Shown: positions 23,710 through 36,517 of the stretch, piece after piece
Layout: each line of letters begins with the position of its first letter
Position numbering within the stretch: position 1 is the stretch's first letter
Source: Lojkania enalia
Taxonomy: Eukaryota; Ascomycota; Dothideomycetes; Pleosporales
Assembly (NCBI GenBank): GCA_010094045.1
Contig: ML986656.1
Coordinates: forward strand, 149,238-213,237
DNA length: 64,000 nt
Reading direction: 5' to 3'
Made by a program: the position numbers and the translations under genes
Notes under the pieces: model-generated
Database searches by the model: none
What the model was told of the DNA's origin: nothing
What the model saw: only the letters and a program-made list of their open reading frames with translations

Positions 23710-24390
23710 ATGGGTTCCCGACACATCAGCGAGCGCCTGCTCCGCCCCGTAGCTCCTCTTTCCCGTACCCTCTATACATCCACTCTCTATCGGATGCCCG
23801 CACCATGGACGCAGCGTACTATATCCACATCCCAATCATCGCAGCAGACTCAGCCGCAGCCTAAGCAATCCGGCAATGATGTTACAAGCCGGGTAATCGA
23901 CGGCCTCTTCGGTAACATGTCCCGACAACCATCTTCTGTCCATCGTCCCCTAGTCCGAACGCGAACGGCAACTGAAGATCGAACATTCGGTGTGGAATTC
24001 AGCAACCCGGGGGCATCTACGAAGCGTGCTTCCCTGAATGTGGAAAACATGCTTTCACCCTCGACCCCATCCCGGCGGGAGATTCCTATGCAAAAGCAGC
24101 TTCTCCCCGAAGACGACCCGGACACCAAGTGGCCGCGGCTGAATGCTAGCTCTGGGCGATCTGTTCCGTTGGATCCTGTTAAGGGGCGGGATATTGTACG
24201 CGGGTTGAATATGTTGGGTAGTTTGATAGGGAGGAATAAGGTTAGGGCTGATTTTTATAAGCAGAGGTTCCATGAGCGGCCTGGGTTGAAGCGGAAGAGG
24301 CTGAAGAGTGAGAGGTGGAGGTTTAGGTTTAAGAACGGTTTCCGGGATGTTACGGCAAGGGTCAGTGAGTTGACGCGGAAGGGCTGGTAG
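23710..24390 (+). CDS. mrp21: Mitochondrial small-subunit ribosomal protein bS21m
   Basis: A single-exon gene for 226 aa. The last 70 residues form the ribosomal S21 domain: GRDIVRGLNML, then NKVRADFYKQRFHERPG and a basic KRKRLKSERWRFRFKNGF block, ending DVTARVSELTRKGW. The N-terminus (MGSRHISERLLRPVAPLSR) is Arg/Ser-rich with no acidic residues in the first stretch apart from one Glu, as expected for a mitochondrial presequence. The long, low-complexity linker between presequence and S21 domain is normal for fungal Mrp21. Its function is in mitoribosome small-subunit assembly and translation. The start is the first in-frame ATG. Convergent with the membrane-protein gene downstream. Confidence 0.92.
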   Translation: MGSRHISERLLRPVAPLSRTLYTSTLYRMPAPWTQRTISTSQSSQQTQPQPKQSGNDVTSRVIDGLFGNMSRQPSSVHRPLVRTRTATEDRTFGVEFSNPGASTKRASLNVENMLSPSTPSRREIPMQKQLLPEDDPDTKWPRLNASSGRSVPLDPVKGRDIVRGLNMLGSLIGRNKVRADFYKQRFHERPGLKRKRLKSERWRFRFKNGFRDVTARVSELTRKGW

Positions 24391-24715
24391 AAAGAAATGG
24401 TGGTGGGCACTGAATCGCTGATGAGCTTTGGCATTGGCACACATATTGTATTATACATGTGAGTCTCATCGAGCATCACGGGCGAAAATCCGGATAGAAG
24501 GGGCATGCAATTTCCAAGGTTTTCTGTATAAACCATAAATATACAAGTCGCCAACCTAATAGTATTGATGTAGAAGATGTGGCCTTGAGGCAATAATTCG
24601 GCTTCGAGATTCATGTGAAGTGCTTTAGAATTCGCTAGCCAGAATATCCTTGCCCAATCTATTTCCTGAATAGTATGCTTGACCTTTTTTCCCGAACTAT
24701 TCCAAACCTTATTCC
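24391..24715. other. Convergent 3' flanks
   Basis: 325 bp between the stop codons of bS21m (+) and the uncharacterised membrane protein (-). Nothing else seen. Confidence 0.5.
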
Positions 24716-25883
24716 TTAATCTTTCTTGCCAACCCCGTAGCCGTACCCTCCATAACCACCTCCATTCGCAACAGGCAGCCCATAGCCTCCATATCTCGAA
24801 CCAGGGACCTTATCCCTAGCATACCTCTTCAGCCTCCTCGGCAACTCCACGCCCCTAAAGTACGCCACGCAAATCGCCGCCGACGCGCCCGCGCTCAAGA
24901 AACAGTACAAAAACGTAGACTTATAGACATGACCTCCATACCCACTCCACCCTGGCGGGAGTGTTGTGCTCGGATACCATCGCACCGAGAATTGTAGAGG
25001 CAAAGCGTCGCCGATGGAGACACGGATATTTCTTGTATGCGAACTAACGCTATACGCACTCGCCGCATCGACCGTCCCTGGACTAACGCTCTTGGGCGCC
25101 GCGTGCACTAGCAGGTTCAAATGATTCCCAATATGTAGATGGCTGAGCTGTAATGTCCCCGCTAAGGCAATAATCAGAGGTGTGTAAAGCGTTGATTGTG
25201 AGCCAAGGGCGCCTTCCTGCGTACTGGAGTCGGAGACTGTGTACTCGGAAGTTGGAGAGGGAGGAAGGGGTTTGGAGGGAATTCGGCAGGTTAGCGGGGC
25301 GTCGTTGTGGATGTAGAATTCGAGGAGGTGGAAGAAAGGGTCCGAAATGAAGTCGACTGTGCAGTTTATTTCTATGACGTGCCATATTAGCTTCTTTTCT
25401 AGTCGTTTTATTTAACCATTGGGGAAGTGGGCGTGATTTTGTACCTTTCTCTACACCGAAGAAGAGCTCTAGTGGTCGACCCGTCTCATTGCAAGTTGGG
25501 AAGGGCACATACTGCAATTGCCCTGAGGCATCTGTAATCTGGCGAATAGTCAATTCAAGTGCTTCGACATGACTGCAGTTCTCGAGGTATGTGACTTCGA
25601 GAGGATAATCAAGGAGTGGCATACATGTTCCCCAGTTTCTCTACCCCATAATCAGCTTCACTTCATTTTCAAGGCCTTGCGACAATTCTGGGCTCTTTCT
25701 TACACAACCCGGCAGGGAAACTCACATGGTCCTATTCAGGCAGCTGACAGGAATACTCTCCCCCGCCTGATATCCCTCCGCTGAGGCCTTCAAGGTTTCC
25801 TGACCGCTCAGTGCCGCACCTAGGGATACCCAAAATGAGTACAGCACAAGCAGAGGGAGCCACGATGAGAATGGCCGAGACAT
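24716..25883 (-). CDS. Conserved fungal type I membrane protein of unknown function
   Basis: Predicted 307 aa in four exons on the minus strand: 25883-25726, 25640-25625, 25538-25445, 25371-24716. Exon 2 is only 16 nt and encodes the centre of RTIETGEH. An N-terminal signal peptide (MSRPFSSWLPLLVLYSFW, cleavage near residue 24-27) precedes a lumenal domain with conserved cysteines: SCLNRT, PTCNETGRP, NCTVDF and PLTCRIPS. N-glycosylation sequons occur at NRT, NET and NCT. A single transmembrane segment lies at about residues 241-261 (STFLYCFLSAGASAAICV), followed by a basic RGVELPRRLKR stretch and a Gly/Tyr-rich tail ending GVGKKD, whose terminal KKD resembles but does not match a di-lysine retrieval signal. 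The topology suggests ER or secretory-pathway membrane, lumenal domain first. I recognise the sequence pattern as conserved in ascomycetes but cannot assign a function. Confidence 0.85.
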
Positions 25884-26238
25884 GGCCAAAATAGGAAACA
25901 TATATACAAGGAAATGTTATATCATAAGTAACATCTCCGGTGAAGAGCATGTAAACAAGCCCATGTGTCCACTTCGGCCGGCGTTCAGATTAAAATGGGC
26001 GTTATGTAAGATGCAACTGACGCTTTGACCACCTCTACTTCACCTCCGTTCCATCTCCGCATCGACCCCACAGACATTCACTTTGAGATCATGTTTATAG
26101 ATTATCTTTGGGATATGCGCATTTGTATTGTTGATACAATTTGTCAAACTTAGTCTATGATCCCCGAAGGTCGCTCCCGAACATTGTTTTTACCATCATC
26201 AATCATAACCATTCAGCCGACCTGTATGTCGCGTCCAT
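25884..26238. other. Intergenic, promoter of the membrane-protein gene
   Basis: 355 bp between two minus-strand genes. It serves as upstream region for the uncharacterised membrane protein and 3' flank of glucose-6-phosphate isomerase; no distinct element recognised. Confidence 0.45.
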
Positions 26239-28105
<1,867 letters not shown>

Positions 28106-28932
28106 TGTCACTGTAGTTGTTCTGCACAGGTTTTGGGCAGGGTTAGTGAGACTCGGCGGGATATCGAATGAGGGGCGGTCACGAACAGGTGCGAGAGCTT
28201 CAATTGAGGGATTGTAGGTATGAGGAATAAATATTCGAAAGACTAGCAAAAACGTGTCCGAGTATTAAGCTTTTTCCGCGGGAATTCTTGCCAGAAGATT
28301 ATCGGAAAGAAGAAAGGAGACTCAGTGAGTTGCGGGCAGCCTCGCTCTCCGTGGATGGTGGGGGACCCACGTCACACGATCCGTAGAGGGGAAATCCACC
28401 TAGTCCCAGCTGGGCAAGGCGTCTGAAGCCCTCGAACTGCGATCTTCTCACACACCCCTCCGACTCCGCATGCAATTGGTTAGAAAGCACCACAAAGCAT
28501 TTTACTCAGCGTGCCCTGAATGTTATGCAACAAAATAATATGCACACCGTGGATCCAGCACGGTAGGGCTCTATGGATCAACTACAACAACAGGACTCCA
28601 TGTTTCTTCACACGTTGGTATCGTCTTGAATTGCTTGTATTTGAATTGACTCTCACACAAATGCTGCCTCATGTGCCTGATTCATGATACCCATTGCCGA
28701 GACCCGAGCACTCCTACCCGAAGAAAGTATCAAACACCAATCTCCAGTCCGGCAAGAACAATATCGCTCCATCTAGCGACGAAGTCCAGGCTCAAGAGTA
28801 GCAAAATGGCGAGGCCTCGTGCTTGCCGGCATTTTCGGTAAGGCATTCAGCAAAAATGAGCTACCCAACTACCGTTACCTCGTCGAGCACTTCAAGGGAT
28901 CTAACGATTTCAATCAACATAAAGCTCACACC
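28106..28932. other. Intergenic: glucose-6-phosphate isomerase promoter
   Basis: About 830 bp upstream of the isomerase start and downstream of the YpkA stop, both on the minus strand. No gene recognised. Confidence 0.5.
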
Positions 28933-31102
28933 CTATCTCTCGGCTACACCCTCAAACGACGGATCCTTTACAGAACCGCCAGCATCGCCAAGACCGGCAA
29001 CTGGTCGGTTGTACGACCATCCCGCAAACTGCTGTTGCATAGTCTGGGACAACATCGGCCCGTCAACGTACGAATCTGTTGGTGCCTCGGATGTGAACTC
29101 GCGGTCGAAGTTAGCAGTGTCCTTGGCGTCAGTCTGTGCAAACATTAGCAAGGCCCCCGTTATTCGGCAAAGCATCGATTGTTACATACCACATTGGGCT
29201 TAAAGCTTGGCTCATACTTCCGCTCCAAAAGCTTTCGCCAGTCGATGCTATGGAAGAAGTAGTGAGCCTTGATTTCTGCGGCACCCTTTGCGCCCAATCG
29301 CTTTTCAGCGTTTCGGTCGAGTAGACGGGTTAGCAGATCTCGTGCGGCAGGTGGTACGATCTCCGGGCCGGGGAAATGGAGAGGCTCCGTTAAAATCTTA
29401 CGGTACATGTCGTTGGTGTTCTCATCGTAGAATGGTGGTAGACCCGTTAACATCTCGTAAAGGAGGACGCCTAGAGTCCACCAATCAACAGTCTTTGTAT
29501 AACCAGCGCCAGTTAGGAGCTCAGGAGCGAGGTACTCTGGTGTGCCGCAGAATGCTGCAAGCGAATTAGTGGTGTTTAGGAAACGGGAGGTTGTACAGCC
29601 TTACTGTTAGTTCTATCTTCATCTTTCATATCTAGCTTGCAAAGACCGAAATCACACAAGGCGATGTGGCCCGTGTAGTCTAAAAGGATATTCTCCGGCT
29701 TAAGGTCTCGGTAAATGACATTGAATCCATGTAAGCATTCAAGCGCGCATAATAGTTCTGCAGCGTAGAAACGAGCACGATTGATGTCGAAGCGTTGTTC
29801 TTTCTGTAAATGATGAAATAGCTCTCCGCCGTTGACGAAAGCTAGGACCAAATAGAGTTTCTCGGGAGACTGGAAGGAAAACTTGAGAGGAACAATGAAG
29901 GGATTGTTAATCTGAGCAAGAACAGAGCGTTCCGCAAGCGTGTGTGCTACTTCGGAGCGGGAGATGATGTGGGCTTTGCGAATGGTCTTCAGGGCATAGA
30001 TTCGGTGTGTATCACGTTTCCTATATGCACGTTAGTAATTCCCAATATGTCATGGTAGTTCCGGGGTGATCCGTACATCACTTGCATGACCTTGCCAAAG
30101 CTTCCTTTGCCCACCACTTTGAGGAGTTCAAAGTCTTCGATTGTGAGCCTATCTTGACGGTTTTCGACAAAGTTTACTCCAATCTTCATGGATCCCGTGC
30201 CATATGAGATCTCGACCCACTCGGCACCGCTCTGACCTTGGATAGGCCTGTCCTTCTCCTTCTTGCTTGATTTTGAATCTTCAGAGCTTGTTGACGATTC
30301 CTCAAATCGAGGGTTAATCTTGCACGTGCCAATAAAGATATCCTCATTCCTACCGGCATTTGGAGGGGCGGACGGGTTCCGGATATATAGAGATATAGAA
30401 AGATCAGTAACACGAGAAACATCAAACTTATACTGCGTGTTGCCGCCTGCCCATAGAGGGTTCTCTGGCGTACCCGAGACTGCATTGATAAAAACCTGCT
30501 GCTTGTCGAAGTCTACAAGCGCATATGGCAAATACTTGGACGAGTAGCGGCCATGAATAGTTGGGACAGCATTGATGCTACCAGCGGCTGATTGCGGTCG
30601 GTTGGAGTATGAGCCAGCGACACCCTGATTTCGTGATGAGGAGTTGGGTCGCATAGACCCCGCAACTGAAAAGCCGCCGCCCGTTGAGAGCGAACCCTGA
30701 TGATGCCCGGATGTAAATGCTTGCTCCGCCCCCTGTGGAAGGGAGAAGCCTTTGCCCTCATGGAGGGTTACTATGAGGATACCTGGTTTGAGGGGTGGTG
30801 GAGGAGGGGCAGCGTTCGCTTCGGAGGCGGCTGGGGCAGTCAGCAAGCAAGCAATCAAGCGTATTAGTCACAGCAGACGTACCAATGCCATTAGGGTCTT
30901 TGGGATCTACGAGAGTTGCGCTGCTCGCTGTGCTTGACGGCTTTGGCGCCGAGTCACCGACTATGGTTGATGTAGATGAAGACCGGCTGAAGGTGTTGGC
31001 GAGCGGCGCAAGATGGGTCTCCTTGAGTTCTGCATCGTGTCAGAAAAGTGCCAATGGGAGGAGAGATCAAGAGAACGCACTCTTCGTCAGCTTCCAGGAC
31101 AT
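28933..31102 (-). CDS. ypkA: AGC serine/threonine kinase YpkA (Ypk1/2, SGK-like)
   Basis: A 634-aa kinase of the TORC2-Ypk branch controlling sphingolipid synthesis, membrane stress and polarity. Six exons on the minus strand: 31102-31081, 31029-30883, 30830-30077, 30020-29605, 29554-29190, 29133-28933. The first exon is just 22 nt (MSWKLTK). A C2-like region spans about residues 66-280 (KPGILIVTLHEGKGF ... SMKIGVNF). The kinase domain starts at about residue 290: GKGSFGKV P-loop, catalytic K319 in YALKTIRK, YRDLKPEN, DFG in LCDFGLCKL, and activation-loop T447 in the TFCGTPEYLAPE motif (the Pdk1 site). The C-terminal tail has the turn motif (SEAPTDSYVDG) and the hydrophobic motif F604-A-G-W-S608-Y, the TORC2-type site; Ypk1 has FAGWTY. 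All regulatory motifs are intact, so the gene should be functional and probably essential. Confidence 0.96.
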
Positions 31103-31890
31103 GGCTGCGGTTGTCAGGTATAATGAGAATCAGAGGAGACCAAAATGTAGCAGAGTGGCGGCCAGCGTTCGAAGCGGCGGTGGGCGGACTGCCGAGCAAC
31201 AGCAGGGAACGAAGGAGGGGCGGCCGGGCGGCTGACGAACAGGTAAAAAGCGCGAGGGAAAGGCACTGGTGATATTTGGGGGACAGGACGTAGTGCGCAG
31301 GTGGCAAAAGGGGCTCGAAATAGTACTGAAGGGCCAGGTCCTTCAATGTACCTCCGGGATGAGGGTATAGCTTGAGTGCGTCTCAGGCTTGGAGATCGTG
31401 CTGGTGCCAAGCCCAAATGGGGGGCGGTGACAAGGCCGTGCTTCTTCCTCAGCAGGCGCACGTCCATCTGGGGCACCCTCATTTCCAGTGTCCAAAAGCC
31501 TGATTCACTGTGGGCGGATTGCGCTACTACTATTGCTACTGGGCTTGCTTGAGCTTTTATGAATCCCGACGAAACGTGACGACGTGTATACTTCTTGCAG
31601 GCACTCCGGCCTCGGCAACGCTTGCCCCATCATCGCAACTGCACCTGTCACGAACCGCCACTACCCTTATTCATCCAGAGCCAGCGGGTGCAACTCTTCC
31701 ATTCATCACAGGCACGTCTGAGACGCCATCGTGTTCGGCCGCCGCATTAAGCATCTTCATGCGGAGCGGCCCCGGCTACCCTTTGCTGGAGCGGTGACCA
31801 CAACGCGCGCTTTCGCCGACACAGCCACATTCACCTCCCTCGCTCCCGACGACCCCTGCGCAGCGACTCTCTATCCGCTAGGAAGTTAGC
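31103..31890. promoter_or_regulatory. Divergent promoter region, ypkA and ada2
   Basis: 788 bp between the start codons of ypkA (-) and ada2 (+). It contains C-rich stretches on the plus strand near the ada2 start; no specific element is claimed. Confidence 0.5.
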
Positions 31891-33491
31891 ATGGGCCTCA
31901 TCAAGAAGAAAACGGCGTCGCGGGGCACTGAAGGCGGCGTGAAGTACGTGTGCGATGTTTGTTCTTCGGACATAACCTCAACAGTAAGTTCCGAGCTTCA
32001 GCCGGCTTGATACCAAGCCCACATTGCGCATACATGGCCGAAACGTAACACTGTAAATAGGTCCGCATACGCTGCGCCAACAGTGCCTGCCATGAGTATG
32101 ACCTCTGCGTTACCTGCTTCTCCGACGCCAAGTTCAATCGAGATCATGACCCTAAAACTCATGCATACCAAGTAATAGAACAACATTCTATACCGATATT
32201 CACTGAGGATTGGGGCGCCGATGAAGAACAGGCTCTACTGGAAGGTGCAGAAACATACGGGCTCGGGTCATGGGCAGACATCGCGGATCACATAGGTGGT
32301 TTTAGAGCGAAGGACGAAGTGCGTGACCATTACACCGACACCTACATATACAGCTCCAAATTTCCCCTCCCGGAGCATGCCAGCCCAGAGGATAAGGAGC
32401 TTGGCGAACGAATACCACGCGAAGTTTTCCAAACACAGAAGAAGAGGAGGATAGAAGAGAGGAAAGATGCAGCCAAGAATGCGCCACCCGCTACACCTAA
32501 GCAAAAACCTACAGCCAGTGTCCCGGCCTGTCATGAGGTTCAAGGGTACATGCCAGGGCGACTGGAGTTCGAGACAGAGTATTTCAACGAGGCAGAGGAG
32601 GCTGTTCAGCACATGCAATTCGAACCAGGCGAAAGCGAACCTGAAATGGATCTGAAGATGACCATCATGGAGATCTACAATTCCAAGCTGGATGCTCGAG
32701 TAGAACGGAAGCGAATCATATTCGAGCATAGGCTACTTGAATACCGGAAGAATGCTGCGGCCGACAAGAAACGGACCAAAGAGGAAAGAGATTTGCTCAA
32801 TAAAGCCAAGCCATTCGCTCGAATGATGAGGCACGATGACTTTAAGAAGTTTTGCGACGGACTAGAGTATGAGCATAACTTAAGACAAGCCATCGTCCAG
32901 CTTCAGGAATGGCGGAACATGCAGATAAGCGACCTCAAAGCGGGCGAGAAATATGAACAAGAAAAGCAGCAACGACAGTCCAGGGGTCCTGCACTGGGCC
33001 AGTTCGATCGATTGGCGACAAATAGGATCAGCAAGCCAACACCTCCCTTTGAGGCGCCTTCGGCTTCTTCTGCACTTGTCGCGCCGGAACTGCCTCTCCG
33101 ATTTCAGCAGAAGAGTGGGTTATCCACGCCGCCCCCTGATCGTGTAACTACAAATGGCACCAACGGAGCAATCAATGGCACCCTGGCTCCTCAGCAAGCG
33201 AAGGCGAAATTTATCGCTAAACCGCTACCGAATACAGTTCCGCTAAAGTTTGGAAAAGAGAGTGCATCGGATCTTCAACTACTCAGTCCAGAAGAACGGG
33301 ATCTGTGTAGTAATTTACGCATCATGCCGAAACCATACCTTGCCATGAAGGAAAATATGATTCGGGAAGCCATGAAGCAAGGCGGCGCAATCAAGAAAAA
33401 AATTGCTAGAGAAATATGTAGGATTGACGTCACGAAGGGCAGTCAGCTGTTTGAGTTCTTCGTTCATAATGGCTGGATAGCAAGGGGCTAA
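31891..33491 (+). CDS. ada2: SAGA transcriptional adaptor Ada2
   Basis: A 507-aa nuclear coactivator subunit that binds Gcn5 and stimulates its histone acetyltransferase activity within SAGA. Exons: 31891-31983 and 32061-33491, with a 77-bp intron inside the ZZ finger. Domains: a ZZ zinc finger at about residues 20-66 ([23 protein letters not shown], then an H-rich end), a SANT/Myb domain at about 74-120 ([30 protein letters not shown]), the ADA-box-like central region with [11 protein letters not shown] and [16 protein letters not shown], and a C-terminal SWIRM domain at about 420-507 ([17 protein letters not shown] ... FEFFVHNGW). The start ATG yields MGLIKKK just before the finger, as in orthologues. 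Confidence 0.96.
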
Positions 33492-34108
33492 AGCGTGTTG
33501 CATCATGCGTAATTGGCTGATTTGGCGTCTTTAGTGTTGCTTCGATACCCGGGGAGGTCGAGATTTTGCTCTCTGCCGTTGAGTGGTCGAATCGGAAATG
33601 TACATTTTGTGCACGATAGCCATGTTCACCTCAAGCCAGGTTCCTAGTACAAGCTCCTGTAGACTTCGAAGCTCCAAACGCACTCTACCGTTTCACGATT
33701 CTTGCGAGATATGCTGTAGTCATAATTCTGTGAATTACAAGCTAAGGTTTTAACTAGCTTATCTTCTTATACAAGAGCCCTAGTTCAATCAGCCCTACTC
33801 TGATCTTATGTACCCGGTGGAGGGAACCAACCCACATCACGTGATACCGCCTGCTAGGTCGCGCCTTGCCCAGCTGACCGGGTAGCAACAAGGGTCGCCT
33901 GGTTTATTTATGCTGTCTCATCGACCAATTTCCCCGCAACGAAACAGCCAGCAACACCATCGCCATCATGTATTCGTGATTCTTTAATTAGAGTCGCTCG
34001 GATTATTGCCCATCGAAGCAGGCACTCTCGCTTTAGGACTTATCGCGATTTCGTCGGGGCTCTAGTTCAGCAGGTCAAATACAAGCCGAGGCAACACTGC
34101 ATCTCTCT
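33492..34108. other. Intergenic, promoter of the 436-aa protein
   Basis: 617 bp; 3' flank of ada2 and 5' flank of the next plus-strand gene. No gene recognised. Confidence 0.5.
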
Positions 34109-35419
34109 ATGGCAACGGCATCGCGGCGACCCGATATGCCTAGCCTTTTCACCCCACCACCAGGAGAAGATAGCTCAGGCCCCAGGGCTGCCATTTTTGC
34201 GCCAGTGCCTAGATTTGGAACTGCGACTGAAACTACTAGCCACCAGGTGACCGACTCAGGTGCTAGCGGTGCCCGGAAGCGTTCCCGCAACTATGGGAAT
34301 GCACACCATCACTCCTCATCATCTCCAAATTTCAGTGTGGGCGTGTGGGCAGATACCCCGTTGAACGCCTCTCGATTTTCCGACGTTAGGAGCCCTCCTC
34401 CCCTTGCGAACGAACGCTACGAACTTGCCGGCGGTATGGAGCTGCCGGACATGTTTTCTAGGCACAGTGAGGATTATGACGACTACTACCAACTCCAAAA
34501 GCAGCGCGGAATGTGGTCGACGCCAATAAGCCCTCCATCCGGGCTTCCAAACCACCTATCGTCGGCCAACTCCATGCATTCGAGTCCGAGCGGCGCGAAA
34601 CCGTGGGTGTTAAACCAGATACTGAGCATTGTCGGCGGAGTTGCTGGGAAACTTGTGCAATTCTGCTCTGTACCCTTCCGAGGGTTTCAAGCCGGCGGAG
34701 GACAGGCATATTCTTTCAATTCACAGGGAGAAGTCTCAAAGGCCAACGACCCATGTATTGATCGCGGCGAGCAGATGCCACAGGCACTACCAGGAAATTA
34801 TCCAGAAGACGATTACGGCGTCGTATCAATAGAATCACTCGAAAATGAGCGCCCAAGGATGTCGAAGCGATTACGGACAGGAGAAAATTGGGTGGTGATA
34901 GACAAAGACGGTGAAATGAACTCTAGGCCAGTTACTCCACGGTTGTCTGAGAGACGAGTGCCCCAACACGTGAGATCTCCATCGCAGATTCCCCGCCCTA
35001 TATCCAGAGCTAGCTCAAATAACACCACTACACCAACGCGGCCGTCGCTCATCCCCGTATCTCGCCGTTCCACGCTAGATAGGCGATCTTTTCATAGCTC
35101 CTCAAGGAGCCACCCAAAACCGTGCAGCACTCCTCGATCCTACAGCAGGCAAAGCTATGGATCTCCAGTCATATTCCAGAACAGCGCCAACAACAGCACC
35201 AGTCCATTGCCACCAGAAAGCCAACGCTTAATCAATAAAATGCGCCGGGAAGAGATGGAAGATGACGCTCGGATGCGTAGAATGAGCTCACAGATGAGCA
35301 TTATGCTTAGAGAGGCCCAGGAGGCTCTGGGAAGCAAGTTTGAAATCGAAGACGTCGTGGACAGCGGCGGAGTGGGCGGCGAAGGATATGCAGAAAACGT
35401 GTCGTGGTATCGAAGGTGA
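34109..35419 (+). CDS. Conserved fungal protein of unknown function with hydrophobic central helix
   Basis: A single-exon frame of 436 aa starting at an ATG. Mostly disordered: Ser/Pro/Arg-rich, with PSLFTPPPGED near the start and long SR-, SN- and PT-rich tracts after residue 280. One ordered block stands out around residues 170-200: KPWVLNQILSIVGGVAGKL followed by FCSVPFRGFQAGGGQAY, a hydrophobic or amphipathic helix followed by a Gly-rich aromatic motif. A basic KRLRTG segment could serve as a nuclear signal, then ENWVVIDKDGE. The C-terminal 80 residues are charged and helical (RLINKMRREEMEDDARMRRMSSQM). The combination of a membrane-binding-like helix and a basic segment would fit a nuclear-envelope or pore-associated protein, but that is inference only. 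I do not recognise the family by name. Confidence 0.75.
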   Translation: MATASRRPDMPSLFTPPPGEDSSGPRAAIFAPVPRFGTATETTSHQVTDSGASGARKRSRNYGNAHHHSSSSPNFSVGVWADTPLNASRFSDVRSPPPLANERYELAGGMELPDMFSRHSEDYDDYYQLQKQRGMWSTPISPPSGLPNHLSSANSMHSSPSGAKPWVLNQILSIVGGVAGKLVQFCSVPFRGFQAGGGQAYSFNSQGEVSKANDPCIDRGEQMPQALPGNYPEDDYGVVSIESLENERPRMSKRLRTGENWVVIDKDGEMNSRPVTPRLSERRVPQHVRSPSQIPRPISRASSNNTTTPTRPSLIPVSRRSTLDRRSFHSSSRSHPKPCSTPRSYSRQSYGSPVIFQNSANNSTSPLPPESQRLINKMRREEMEDDARMRRMSSQMSIMLREAQEALGSKFEIEDVVDSGGVGGEGYAENVSWYRR

Positions 35420-36517
35420 GGGAGCGTGGTCCGAAGTACGATTGTAGCCGGGATATGTTCTGCTACTCTGCTAGTAGCAGCGGGTTGCTGCTTGAGACGC
35501 TAAAAGCTCCTTATCAGCGCTCGTTCTAAGACTGCTGCATGCGGGATTTGACAAAAGTTTATGAGACGTCTTTGAAGTCTGTTCCCGCTGCCAGAGAAAC
35601 CCCATTAGCGAATGCCACCACCGTATCGAGGACAGGTGCGGGGAAGCGAAGTCGCCGGGCCTACTGCCCAAGCATTATTCAAGCTTTGTGCAGATACGTC
35701 GGGTGGGACGAGTTTATAGCCTTGTGCTCACTTCTTTTCAATCTATTGATCATTATGCCATCACGGGTCACGATACGACAGCCGGAGTTCTAGCGTGTTT
35801 CTGGAAGCTCGGCACACATGCCCTTAGCCACAGCGCGACGGTTTGCAGGATAATATAGTCCAACGTTTCCATGTCATACGTTGTGGATGGCGCAGCTACT
35901 TTCTCCACAAGAGTACCCCATTCTTCAAACTGCCGCTTCAGAATGTGTTCCAACTATGGTGGTTCAGTACCAAGCACACTTGGCGCACGTGTAGCCGATG
36001 CACGCGAATGGGTTCGAGAATAACGCCTAGCTGTCTCTAGCAGCGAGTTGCAGAAGTGAAGGAGGGGTGGAATTGGCGGTCATGCGTTAACCTTGGAAAC
36101 GGCTGCACACCATCCCCGATGCAAACAACAGGCCACGCGGCTGGGCCCGAGACTGGCTAACGATATCAGCAGCCCGCTTTTGGTATCTATCCGCATGAGC
36201 TATACCGATGTACCGACGCGGCCAAGGTTGTGGTTGCTCACGGTGCGGGGCCCGGAGCAGCGGGCCCACCGTCTGGGCGCTTTTCCACCATTAACACTTC
36301 ACGTAATGCGCCAATGTAGATGTCGGTGCAACCCGAACTTGCATGCCTTGCTCCAGGGCGCTGCAGCCGTGCCTGGCTGGTGTGCGTCTGCGCGACATTT
36401 AACGCATGCACCGCCTCGCTCGCGGCTACGTTTGTTCCTTCAGTACTTCTATTCTTGCAAGGCAAGGACTCCCAATCTTTCCTTTTTCTTGAGTCAACTT
36501 TCTTACCTATATACATC
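35420..36517. other. Intergenic, no gene seen
   Basis: Small open frames at 35539-35793 and 36093-36521 have no recognisable content. The final 150 bp are pyrimidine-rich, consistent with the promoter/leader of the following gene. Confidence 0.5.

Noticed and set aside
28819..29203. Two plus-strand open frames around 28820-29200
   Set aside because: They overlap the YpkA C-terminal exon on the opposite strand, where the turn and hydrophobic motifs are intact.
36320..36517. 66-residue N-terminal extension of the 252-aa hypothetical protein
   Set aside because: The extension is Cys/Ala/Leu-rich and compositionally unlike the rest; the downstream ATG begins at the conserved-looking N-terminus.
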